Source: Solen grandis (lineage: Eukaryota; Mollusca; Bivalvia; Adapedonta; Solenidae). Taken from it: a stretch of DNA of 64,000 nt. The position numbers were made by a program, and so were the translations under genes. Shown here piece by piece: positions 35,497 through 46,700 of the stretch. Each line of letters begins with the position of its first letter. The stretch's first letter is position 1. Location of the stretch: assembly GCA_021229015.1 (NCBI GenBank), contig CM037792.1, positions 4,163,136-4,227,135 of the forward strand, read 5' to 3'. The notes beneath the pieces were generated by a model. It ran no database searches. It saw only the letters and a list, made by a program, of their open reading frames with translations, and was not told where the DNA came from.

Positions 35497-38400
35497 ATAT
35501 ATTTTTTATATTTTTTATATATTATTTTGCCGATCAATTTAATTATAATTATCATGATGGTACATTCAAATGTTATTTTTCAAGATTTACATGAATAAAT
35601 ATAACATACAGTAATCGTATATAAAAACATAAGCTCGATTGAAAGACTACATTCAAAGCTTGGATAAATAAAATAACAACGTATTTTTATTTGGCATTAA
35701 AATCATATAGGTAACAAAATCATATTTACCAAATGAATAATGTATGAAAGATTAATCATATGCTACACGTTGCTATATGCCCGGGTTCCGGGCTAAACAA
35801 TTCGAGATATTAAGTATGTACCCCTTGTAACATGTTTGAAAGTGAAATCCAGGAACATAACTAAGTTACTCAATTCTAGCAATTATTTCTTAAAGAATGT
35901 TATACAACATATTGCTTTTGACTTGATGATCCCATCCTCGTTTACATAATCATTTTAGAAAACACTTCAGAAAACTCAGAAAATTCAGAATCCAACGGTC
36001 TACTGCTGAAGTTTTGGCAGAATGGCATGTATCATTACTTAGTGGAGATATTTAGTCCCGTTGTTTGCAAATGATGAATGCTCATGTTATTGAAATACTC
36101 AGAAATGGCTTTGCTTTATTTTAGTCGTGCTTTAAATATATGCGTGAAGTCGTTCAGGTCTATGTATCAAAATAAGTCTTGTAATAGTAAGGAATACTAA
36201 GAGTTTTATTTTGAATTTGTTTCAAAGCATTAGTATCAGGATATACCTGGTATAAACATACATTATATTTCTGGACAAATATGTCTTGCGAATAAGTGAT
36301 GTTTTTAGAAGCAGATTGTGTTAACCAAAGATAATGTTTATTTAAACACGGACTCTCTGGTAATGTATGACATACGCTTTCTTCTGTGATAAAAGAGAAA
36401 CCGGGAGGAGTGTATGTCTCCACCTTCAGTGGTAGTACTTTTTAAGTATGAACATTGTGCTTTTATGTTTTATATACTAATTTAGTTGTTTATCAAGCAA
36501 TATTTTACACCCAAATGAGACCATTCGGCTTGCATACGCAAATCACCGTTCGTTTTTTTTTCTTAGAAATATTTCCAAAATCAAAACTTTCAAACTCGTA
36601 AATAAATCACAATAAGTACATTTGAAAAACAGTGTAATGATAAAAAAATAATGTGAGGTCAATAAGTAATCCTGCAATATTCAATTTATTAAGAAGTACA
36701 TTTATACCCGGTACCGTTAAATAATTTTGCGTGCTGTTAAAATTGAACTGTTTCTAGAATATTTGTTTTATACGGGCACTGTTAAAGACATTTATTACTA
36801 CGTTTAATTTCTCTTTAAGTTTTATGAGCCGACCATTTATAATATAATTAAATGATTTACCAAGGTAATAAATTATTATAGGCGATAATTTCCTGGATCA
36901 CTTGAAATCTCCTTTTTTATATAAATGGTTATAATATATTATTCTAGTCCAACAATGATTACAGTAAAACACTTTCGTTTATGATAATGTTAAAAAAAAT
37001 CGTGAATAGCTTTAAAAAAAATCGTATTTATATATTTGTCTTATATTTCGTAGACAGAACTTGTCACCTTAGAATGTTTAGAAATATACCATACTTACTT
37101 ATTTCGCTGTCAGTTACCATCTTTTTTTAAATCAATTATTTTATCGCTTTTGAAGAAAATTTCTTCCGGCCGCTACCATTGTTTTCTTTGCTCGATTTGA
37201 TGTTTTTATAGTGCCCTAAACGTCATAAGTGACTCTATTTTTGGTGACCTATTCATATAGTTCCAATACTTCTTTGGATTGTTTACACGAAGACTGCGTT
37301 GGTAATTTGCCCGTTTGTATTCAAAGATTTAATGCTTTTTATATGTTTATCTATCTTATATGCTTTGAGTAATTATGTTTTTTTCCTCTAAACCTTCTTT
37401 GCTCTAATGTAAATGTTATATTATTTCATTGCTTGGTGTAGATCAAATCATGGCATATTACTTATACTTTTTTGTTTTATGTGAAGAATTTTGCATTCAT
37501 TATGCAACAATTTGAACTGTATTCTTATTTCTGGTGGCATAACTAATATTTTTACAATACAATTAATAAGGTATCGACATTGTTTATTTCATCATTTTTA
37601 GATTAATTTCTTACATTTCGAATATACATTTCGAATAAGTAAACTTATTGTGCTCAGAACTCATTGAGACTGATCAGGATAGGGCATTGTGTTCATTAGA
37701 AAAAAAGATAATCAGTTTCCACACATTTAAATGAGAGTTGAAATACTTCGCGGGAGCAATGACATAATCTCTGACTCACCAATATGCATAACCCGACATT
37801 TGTATCCCTACCTATTCGACCGTTAAGCATACAATCTATTAAAACAGCATGTATCTGTAAGGCGATGTGTACTGCATTTTTGGTCTTAAGTAGTACAGGT
37901 CCTTTTACACACTTTAATAGAGGGACATGGCACGTGGTGAAATTCACAATATTTCAGAAAGAGTTACTTAAAAGTATTGCTTGGATAGTTTTCAATACCT
38001 ATTGACACTTCGGCTTAATCTTGATCGAACCCGTATTGACGTGATCAATAGCCGTTTTTACAAAACCTACGATAATCATAAAATATTCCTAGAAAGAATG
38101 GGATGATATTTTGCGTTAAAAATACTACAAACCCTGTCATTAATGCTATCGAGAGTGATTTATAAAGCTTTAGGGTCATTTTCGCAACCGATGTAACTAA
38201 ACTTAAAATATATTTAAGCAAAGGCATTTATTATTTATTTAGAACCTAGGTTATAAATTATAAGTAAACGTCGTTGCCATCTACAGTTTTAAACACTTTT
38301 TGATTTACCAAGTGGAATCAAATGCGTTCAATGTAATAGAGAGATCTATTAAACACTCATGTGATAATTTTGTAAAAGTAGATGATGAAAATGCCATGAG

Positions 38401-38655
38401 TTAGAATAAATTTGTTACAAAATATTGAATTCGCCAGACTATTTAAATGTCTGATGGTCAAAATAACATAAAATTTTTCGGTAAATCATACAGTTCAGCT
38501 TAGCGTGCATATTGATTAGGATTCTACACTTTGAGGAGTTTCTGTTTTTTGTCTTTTGTTTTCATTATCTTGTGAATCATGTTTCGCTTTTTTGGATTGA
38601 AATTATTTCTCTGTATATCAATTAAATGTAGTAAGGTGCAGTTCGTCCCTTTTTA
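35497..38655. other. AT-rich intergenic DNA, no supported gene
   Basis: The longest open segment is on the minus strand (36160-36423, 87 codons, METYTPPGFSFITEESVCHT at the start). It has no recognised domain and no clear donor or acceptor. Other ORFs are below 85 codons and featureless. Confidence 0.45.
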
Positions 38656-38656
38656 T

Positions 38657-39251
38657 CTCACATGACCACTTGTGCTCAGGGTGAGCATTTGTGACCGTCT
38701 TTATCCGTCGTGCGTCGTCCGTCGTCAACAATTGCTTGTGAACCCTCTGGAGGCCACAGTTTTTGCCCAATCTTTATGAAAGTTGGTCAGGATGTTTGTC
38801 TACAAGATATCTTGCATGAGTCCGAAAAAGGGTCAAAATCTAGGTCACCAGTTCAAATTTTAGAAAACTTTTGTAAACACTCTAGAGGCCACAGTTTTAG
38901 CCCAATCTTCATAGAATTTGGTCAGGATGTTTGTCTACAAGATATCATGGATGAATTCGAGAATGGGTCACGTGGGGTCAAAACCTAGGTTACCAGGTAA
39001 AAATCTTAGAAAAATCTTGTGAACACTCTAGAGGCCACAGTTTTAGCCCAATCTTCATTAGATTTCGTCAGGATGTTTGTCTATATGATATCTTAAAAGA
39101 GTTTGAAAAAGGCTCACTTGGGGTCAAAAACTAGGTCACCAGGTCAAATCTTAGAAAAACTTTGTGAACAATCTAGAGGCCACTCTAGATGTCCTAGTCT
39201 TCATTAAACTTGATAGGGATGATGACTGCATGAATTCCCAGTTGAGTGCAA
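38657..39251. mobile_element. Foldback repeat C, truncated by the assembly gap
   Basis: The left end has a degenerate TCACATGACCAC...GGTGAGCA hairpin and a CGTCGTGCGTCGTCCGTCGTC run. Four units of about 135-145 bp follow, each with GAGGCCACAGTTTTAGCCCA and GTCAGGATGTTTGTCTACAA. The fourth unit runs into the N gap, so the right end is unknown. Confidence 0.8.
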
Positions 39252-39351
39252 NNNNNNNNNNNNNNNNNNNNNNNNNNNNNNNNNNNNNNNNNNNNNNNNN
39301 NNNNNNNNNNNNNNNNNNNNNNNNNNNNNNNNNNNNNNNNNNNNNNNNNNN
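39252..39351. other. Assembly gap of exactly 100 N
   Basis: One hundred N, a conventional placeholder length rather than a measured gap. It sits between a tandem-repeat body (repeat C) and another repeated segment, a place where assembly commonly fails. ORFs crossing it are meaningless. Confidence 0.99.
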
Positions 39352-39657
39352 AAATATACCGAAATATACAAAAATAATCTCTTTTGTGTGTTTATTCACT
39401 TGAAATTTTAATGAATCCACCAAAAGACAACAACCTGGACCAGAAGTAAAAGTGCATTTTGGAATGAATATCAGCAAGGGTGAACAGTTCTGGGGGTCGA
39501 CTCGCTTAAACTCACCTTTTTCCTTCTATATAATTTACAGCCGGAATCAATAAAATACATGCAGTTATCTACCGAAATATACAAGAATATCTTGAAACTT
39601 TTCTCCCTAAGTATGTTTATTTATTTGAAATATCCTCGAATCCGCCAAAAGGACACC
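39352..39657. repeat. Short repeated segment next to the gap
   Basis: ACCGAAATATACAA...GTTTATTCACTTGAAAT-ATCCACCAAAAGACA occurs at 39358-39430 and again, diverged, at 39570-39655. The phrase CAACAACCTGGACCAGAAGT at 39430 recurs at 42685 on the other side of the TIR element, which shows where that element inserted. Confidence 0.65.
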
Positions 39658-39954
39658 CAGTAAACACCCGACGTCATATCAACGTTGGATTAAGGTTGCG
39701 ACGTCGGTGACCGTTACCCAACGTCTATCCGACTCTCCGTATAGTCCATCGAGATAAGTTGATTTTTAAACCCCTTTTTTTCGAAGAAATTTACACGACG
39801 TAGCTTGGATAATTACCCCAATACCTCTGCTCCGTAATTCAAAATTGTACCTACTTAACTATCAAATAATTTAACTTTCTCACTGACGGACAGTTGGAGT
39901 TGGTTGAAAACTATAAAGAGATTGCGCAGCGCATGAATGAATGTCTTGCTAATC

Positions 39955-40620
39955 GTTTTTATGTTCTATTACAGGTTCCATTTTTGAAAAGATAAATACC
40001 GAGATTTTTAATGAGCTTACAATTTCTAAGTCTGCATTGTTTAATTTAAATGTTTGTTTAGTTGGTCTTCCTTTCCCCCAAAACATATTTTTACTTTTAT
40101 TTGCTAATCCCCATAATTTGCAGTAATAATCAATATCATTTAATATGAATTGCAGAGATTCAGGCGTTTCGGCAAAAAAATAATTGAGTCATCGCAGAAT
40201 AACAGCATATATATCTTAATATTTCTTCCCGATATAATCCGCCTGTATTTGTATTAACAGAATCATAAATATCATTGAAGAAAAATAAAAATATCAGATT
40301 AGAGCTCGGATCTCCCAATGAATCTTTAAATTGTGAGTGGTGCGATTTGAAACGGACACATGATTTTACGGTTATATAAATAGCTTTTACGGCACTTACC
40401 ATTTTGGAACATACATTTGCTTGTGCTAATCTATGTTAGAGATAAGCCCAGTTAATTTTATCAAAACATTTTTCGAAGTCAAGATAAGAGCAATAGAGTT
40501 TTTTTCTTTGCATTTAACGATTTTGTAATTATAGAATGAAACAAAATTATGCAATTAATTGTACATTTTTTCTTCTATAATCAAAATTGGTTTGGAATTA
40601 TTTTGTATGCCTATTAGCCC
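39955..40620 (-). pseudogene. LINE (non-LTR) reverse transcriptase fragment
   Basis: Conceptual minus-strand reading, with frame changes, gives CSYLDFEKCFDKINWAYL (RT block with the first catalytic Asp, near 40470). Then come MVSAVKAIYITVKSCVRFKS, DSLGDPSSNLIFLFFFNDIY (the LGxxQGxxLSPLLF block, altered), and LNDIDYYCKLWGLANKSK toward the thumb. The F-ADD box appears degraded. Neither an endonuclease nor a 3' end was found, so this is an internal fragment. The clade is not assigned. Confidence 0.8.
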
Positions 40621-40771
40621 ATTTTGAGAGCCTATTTAACAATGTTGGTGTCATCTTTGTTATCTCCCTTGTATATTGGTCCGTTCGTCTGAAACCCCTG
40701 ACTAGAAATTGATGAAACTTGGCATGAATCATCCTTTGGTGGACCTGCACAAAAGATACTTAAAAAATAGT

Positions 40772-41036
40772 CGAGGCCTCCGTGGCCGAGAGGGTAAAGC
40801 CGCTGATTTTAACACTCATTCAGCCCCTCACCGCGTGGGTTCGAATCCCGTCAAGGTCATTCGGATTTTCATGTGAGGAAGCCTTCCAGCTGGCTTGCGG
40901 TAGGTCGGTGGTTCTACCCAGATGCCTCCGTGCATTCGGGGTCTTCCTCAACCTGGAATTAGCTGGACGTCGCTATATGACTGAAATACTGTCGAAGCGA
41001 TGGTAAACTCAAGTAGTCAAGTCAAATCAAGTCAAA
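40772..41036 (+). mobile_element. SINE family 4, near-complete
   Basis: The A box GTGGCCGAGAGGGTAAAGC and the B box GGTTCGAATCCCG are 40 bp apart. The same body as the 35.2-kb copy follows, with a TCAAGTC-repeat tail. No clear target duplication was found. It is nested in the 3.0-kb TIR element. Confidence 0.9.
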
Positions 41037-41418
41037 AAACCAGGTGAGCGTTCAGGCTTCTGGACTTATCTCTAGCTTAAATTAGTGCAAACAAATGTAA
41101 GTTCTAAGATGGTAATTGCCACAGAAAGAATAGAAAAGTAGAAATAAATTAATTACAAGACGGACTTAATCCTCATTGTGTGCGAGTTCCCTTAAACTCC
41201 TCGACAATAAACCCAACCTAGATACAGGGGTACAGTTGGACAGTCAGCGGTTAATCTATTTTTAGAACTTTTATTTCACCGAAAGGATATTTCAAGCTTT
41301 TCAACATGGTCTCGATTTTGCACGTGCTTGTATATGAACGGTATTGGTGTAATCATTATAGCTAAAGTCTTTATATTGGTCATAGTTTTAGGTTTTATTT
41401 ACATCTGAAATACGACTG

Positions 41419-41658
41419 TTAAACCTTTCCCTCATATAGACTCATTTTGACGCACTCAATAGGTACCACATAAAGCCTGATCTGCAGAAAACCACAGTTA
41501 AACCTTACCAAATTTAATTATAAAATCCTCATTTCCAGACCACTGAGGAGCAGCGAACAGCATGAAACCTGATCAACCTGCGAGTTACTCGCAGGCTGAT
41601 CTGGTTTTATGCTGTTCGCATAGGTCTTTTCATGGTATCCTCTATGAGGGAAAGGGTT
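41419..41658. mobile_element. TTAA-flanked MITE, copy 1
   Basis: Ends are CCTTTCCCTCATA and TATGAGGGAAAGG, inverted, starting at a TTAA. It has an internal hairpin (CCTGCGAG-TTA-CTCGCAGG) and the phrases GCTGTTCGC and GATCTGCAGAAAACCACAG. A second copy in opposite orientation is at 58.6 kb. TTAA targets are typical of piggyBac-type elements; the assignment is inferred. Confidence 0.82.
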
Positions 41659-42210
41659 GTTAAAATCACCTGTCAGAAATACTTATCATAACAATTTGAA
41701 ATTTTCAATATCAGTCTCCAGATGGTCAAAAAATCGAATTTACTAGGATCATAACTTGTTACAGTGGAGCCTTTGTGCCACATATGTAAACATTTTGGTT
41801 GAATTCAAACAAGTGGTCTTTAAATTTGACCCATACGATACCATGCTGTTCTATCTGAACAATTTTAAAACTGTTTTCTAGTGGTTAGTCTTTTATTCTT
41901 ATGTCATGTTGATATCACTCTTATACATTTACATGCATATATATAACTTGACAGATTGCCTCGTTTGACTTTCTGTATTTCAATAAGATATGCTTTGTGC
42001 CTTTTATGATTTCATTTAGCTTTGGTTAACAATAATTAAATATGTAACTTTTCTTAATATAAATCGTACAAATTTTAACTGGCATATTTTGTGACAAGTC
42101 GGCAATATATTTATGGTTTATTTTGTATGGATATTTTCATAGTATAGAACTGATTTTTTGAGCTTGTTCTTCCCTTATTCCCCTCCCTTGCATATTTTGT
42201 CTGAACAATA

Positions 42211-42302
42211 TTACTTCAATGAAATAGGGTCTCTCTATATAATAAAAATAAAACATAATAATATATAATAAAAAGTGTTAAGAGACCCTGAATGAAGTTA
42301 TA
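42211..42302. repeat. Isolated 92-bp hairpin
   Basis: ACTTCAATGAAATAGGGTCTCT is matched in inverse by AGAGACCCTGAATGAAGT, separated by about 50 bp of AT-rich loop. It lies inside the 3.0-kb TIR element and could be a very small MITE or a transcribed hairpin. Confidence 0.6.
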
Positions 42303-42681
42303 TTCTAAGTTATTTTACGTTGATTGAGAAATAAGTCCTAATCCTAACTTATACTAATTCCTCTCAATGATTTTTAGGTTGGACCAGTACTAAGTGCGCT
42401 GAAAGGCCATGAAAATATATCATTGACGCAAAATGGGTTTTGGTTCTACAGTCATTTTCGTTACCACTGGACCTGGGTAATAATGATTGATTTAAAATGG
42501 TTGCATGTTGGTCGGAAAATAGTTGGATTTTGGTCATATTGTTGCCTGGCATTGGTTGGATATTCGTCGTGAATGGTCATATCCTAACATTGGGCAATTT
42601 GCAAAACCAACATAAATCTAACGTTGATCCAACGTCGCGGTCCGACGTCTATACAACGTTAAACTGACGTCTAATATATAC

Positions 42682-43527
42682 TGGGCAACAACCTGGACCA
42701 GAAGTGCAATTATATTTTTGGAATGGTTCGGATTTTTACCTTGCGGTAATGGTCAGCGATATTGCGAATAAGTATATTACCAATAAATAAAATAATCGCA
42801 ATAACGCTGACAATTACAGTAATGTATTTTTGTTGTTGTTTTTTATTAGCTGGAATTCACTTCTAATTATCTACAGGAAGTTGTCTGTTGTAGCAATTGT
42901 CATTCAGGTCATTTATGGTGGAAAGAATAAAAAAATATAAGTGAAGAGATAATGTTTAAGGACTTATTCTAGTAACATGTTTCTTGAATGTCTTTGGTTA
43001 GAAACATATTTTCCAATAACCTGGTCAAAAAAGTGTCCATTCTGTCCTCTTTTTCTATTTCCATTTTGGTCAAAACACGTTCCTATGAGGTTAAGTTTCT
43101 ACGTAATACGTTGTCATATGTTTTATGATTACTGATTTTTATTAAGGCACATTCTTCAAAAAATGATTTGATTTATCGAATTTGGTTTTTCCTTGTCATG
43201 TGACTAGCAGCTTGCCACAAGAGTGATATTTCAAAATGATATATGAATCAACACCTAAGAATGTAGTATGACAGTACAAACTGAAATCGTTGTCCTAAAT
43301 GTCGAACAGATGGGGCCCTCAGTGGAAATATTGTACCAGCAAAAATGCAATAGTATATTATATTGCGACAAAATGGTCGAATAGAATGTGTCCAATAGAA
43401 ACTATCCTTAAACTCACATTGGCCGTGAATTTATGTCACAAGCATTCATCACATACTAGACCCCACTGAATGCCTCTTTGGTATCTCGATCATACGCAAG
43501 TCTTAAATCCTATTTTTAACCCAGCAG
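42682..43527. other. Upstream region of the secreted-protein gene
   Basis: About 0.85 kb of AT-rich DNA between the TIR element and the TATA box. No ORF. No specific factor sites can be claimed from sequence alone. Confidence 0.5.
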
Positions 43528-43535
43528 TATAAATA
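43528..43535 (+). promoter_or_regulatory. TATA box of the secreted-protein gene
   Basis: A perfect TATAAATA, 50 bases upstream of the start ATG. A TSS about 30 bases further on would fall near 43558-43562 (TGCATTTCATT), leaving a 5' UTR of only about 16-20 bases. A focused TATA promoter fits an inducible or highly expressed secreted protein; that part is inference. Confidence 0.75.
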
Positions 43536-43577
43536 CCACGGAAAGGCTCCGCTTCTGCATTTCATTTCTACAAAGCT

Positions 43578-43752
43578 ATGATAAAACTTGCCTGTATTTT
43601 AGCGTTTGTGGCCGGTGCAAGCGCTCTTTTGTGTCCACCGGGCACATGTGCCACTGTTCGATGTGCCGCTGTGACGGCGGAGAATTGTGACGGCACCATC
43701 AAACAAAATGGGGGATTCTGTGGTTGCTGTGATGCGTGTCTTACGGAAATTG
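43578..43752 (+). CDS. Coding exon 1: signal peptide and first half of the Cys-rich module
   Basis: 175 bases; ATG as the first start downstream of the TATA box. Encodes MIKLACILAFVAGASA, then CPPGTC and GGFCGCC. It ends with one base of the next codon (phase 1) at a consensus donor GTAAGT. Codon usage and GC content rise sharply compared with the flanking DNA. Confidence 0.92.
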
Positions 43753-46700
43753 GTAAGTTTTCTACTTACAGATATTTATGGTTAACACATTGTTCCTTAT
43801 TATGTTTCAATGGTATTTAAATTAGTTTTATTTTAGTTTTGAGATGTAATTGCTGGCAATAGCTATTGCGATTAAAAAGCGTTTGACGAGCGGCGTTTGA
43901 ATGAATAGCTAAATAATGATAATAAGAGGCAAACTATACATAGTAATTTTTTTATCATAGATAAAGTAATAGAGTATATATAAAGTATTTTATTTCGTAT
44001 AATTTTCATTGATTTTATTTGTTATGGCTCGAAATATTTGCAAATATGGTGAAACAATTTCAAGGCATCATATCTTATCATTCTTCAACGTCATCATACG
44101 GAGGATACCAAAGATTGCCGAAGTAACACGATTACAAACATTGAACCAGGGTTCTGTTGGTTTTTCCTTTTTTATCACTTTACCTCATTAATATTAATGA
44201 TTCAGATTTATGAATTGGCGAATATTAATTTAATGATATATGAAGTAATGGGTTTATCTAAGCCGTACAGATTATTGAATAAGAGCTACAATAATGTATA
44301 AGCAGCAGAGGAGACCTTGTTCAGACGGGTCTGCTGTTTGCTAAGGCGTCACTAAACACACAGTATAACCAATATATAAAACTGATGTTATACGCTGTGT
44401 ACAGTTTTGCAATTAATCTTTGCTTCCGCCACTTTGAAATGGAATACTTATTTCACTGTTTTTTTTATGTACACATATTTATCTTTTTTTTTTATTAATA
44501 AAATGTTACATCAAGCCAATGTTCATGTTCGTTAAGAAAATGATTCATTAATCGTAAAGCAACAGATGCATTATTAACATTTGTGCCTTAATGTGTTAAC
44601 TTGACCCCCACCTCAATATGTTAAATGTTTAACAATTATCTGTCCCAAATGCAGTACTTCGGGATTTATCTGAAGGTCAACCAAAACAGTTTCATTTTCG
44701 TTATCATCTCTTAAAATATATTAATGTAAGGTCTATTGTGCAAAAGAAACATGCAATTATTCGTAGTTTGTATGAAATCGACAATTAAAAGTTGCAAAAA
44801 AATGACACAATCGAGAAAATAAGGGAAACGACATAATTCAGAAGCCACCATTAAAAGCTTACAATTATTACTATAATTGTTTAGTCTCACAACACAATCG
44901 TATATCATATTTTATAGCACAATAAGTCTCGCAAATCAACTGCAATTCATGTCCAGATGCGGAATGTGCATACATTTGCATAAATTTACATAAATCGTAA
45001 CGTCATCTCTCCAAGTGATCGCTGATACTGATGTAAAGGGCTTCTCCACTGCACGCACTAATTATATTGTCTGTCACATATTTTCTTTTCGGCATAGGCT
45101 GTTTAAAATGGATTTTGACCTATTTCTTGACCAATCATATCTTGGTTAACAACCGACGAGTTCAGAAAAGTACTCATTTCATTGGTTTGCATAAATTATT
45201 TTAGGATATTCCATCACAAAATTGGACTTTCAGGGAGCATATCTTTTTGAATAATTGTCAATTGGCAGATAACAGTTTATCTACTTATTTGAACATAAAA
45301 TCGTCCAGTTGAAAAAACTACCAAGTTAAAAAAGTTAACAGTTGTGAGAGTCGAAAACGTCGTAGTTACCTGACGTAAACAAAGGCCAATTATAGTAACA
45401 GGGTGCGTGACGCAGTTAGGTAAGTGATCGTCCACTGAACTAAGGGCCCCGATATCAAATCCTGCATACGGATTTTTTTTTATTTATGTTTCACTTATAT
45501 AACTTTTTTTGTCCATTGGATAGTATATTATATCTCCTAAATTTAGCGACAAATTCGTTTTCTAGTACTATTTTAAAATCACAGACCATTTAAAACTTGC
45601 CAGCGTTACTATAATGTCTTATACTGTACCACTTTTACTTTCTTTATCTCTCATATGTCTGTGTGTGTGTGTATTTTTTTTTTTACGCCGGATATCTTTT
45701 TTAAAGACAGTTCTTGTTTTTCATGAAAGGTATAAATCCTTCATCAAAAATTGGCTAAACAATCCGATATGTTTTTCAGAAACAGGATTGGGAAGATTAA
45801 ACACCTTTGTTATATCATTCATTTTTATAAAATTAATTTTTAGCTCGTCTGTTTCCAAGAAAAGGTCGAGCTATTTTGATGGCTAGGTCGTTGTTGATGT
45901 CGTCGACATGCAAAAACATTACTCAAACGCTTTTTAAAGTATCAACACGAAACTTGGAATACTCAATAATCATTACAAGGCGCAGTTGTAAGACAAGGGA
46001 CATTTTTTTTTATTTAGAACTTTGGTCAAAATTGCTTATTGTGATGATTGAAACTAGAAAGTATCACCGAAATTGAAATTGATATCTTAAAGGCGATTTA
46101 AACAAGGACTTATTCAAATTGTCATGCTTTGTGAAATTTGTTGAATCGACTTGAATATATCATTAAACTATGAAGCGTCGCAATTGTTAGTGAAGACAAG
46201 TGACGATATATTCTGAAGGCAATATTTTTGTACTTATGCCCCTTTTAACTAGATATTTGTTAAAATTGCTCATTGATAGAATACTTTAAAATATCAAAGA
46301 CATTGCACTCATTCTTGTCATACTTGCTACGGGGACAAGTGACATAACTTAGTGATCAGTATTTTTTATGGTTGTGCACCTTTATCACATGTAAAATAAT
46401 TGAAATCCTATATTAATTACTATATCCTTAACATTTCCAAGTAAGTTCATTTCTAGTTATTAATTTTAATGAGAAGATTCGAAAAAGTAGACCTATTGTG
46501 ATCAGCTATTGTGATAACTGGATCGTCTGCGTCGTTTGCAAAAACTTGAATGTGACTGATTACTCAAAAAGTATTTAAGATATTGATATGAAACGTCAGA
46601 GGTACATTGACCTCCTTCAGGAGAAGTGCAGTACACAAGAAATATAAATATTGACTTCATAACTCTTGAGTTATTGCCCTTTGCGGCACACAAAAATTCT

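Larger units (their letters stand above)
39658..42681. mobile_element. 3.0-kb TIR element with nested LINE, SINE and MITE
   Basis: The left end CCCAGTAAACACCCGACGTC and the right end GACGTCTAATATATACTGGG are imperfect inverted repeats. Subterminal AACGTTGGAT and GACGTC motifs repeat at both ends, as expected for transposase-binding arrays. The host repeat continues on both sides. Inside are a LINE reverse transcriptase fragment, a SINE and a TTAA MITE. No transposase was recognised. Confidence 0.65.

Noticed and set aside
36160..36423. 87-codon minus-strand ORF starting METYTPPGFSF
   Set aside because: Protein-like at first sight, but no recognised domain, no splice signals and no duplicate copy. 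Insufficient to call a gene.
39151..39477. ORFs of 79-108 codons on both strands
   Set aside because: They run through the 100 N gap, so their length is an artefact.
43578..43820. Unspliced 80-codon ORF starting at the gene's ATG
   Set aside because: The last 22 codons lie past a consensus donor. The cysteine-rich module is completed only by splicing to 47339.
45614..45886. 90-codon ORF with a signal-peptide-like start in intron 1
   Set aside because: Hydrophobicity comes from T-rich DNA, there is no downstream domain, and it ends inside foldback repeat D.
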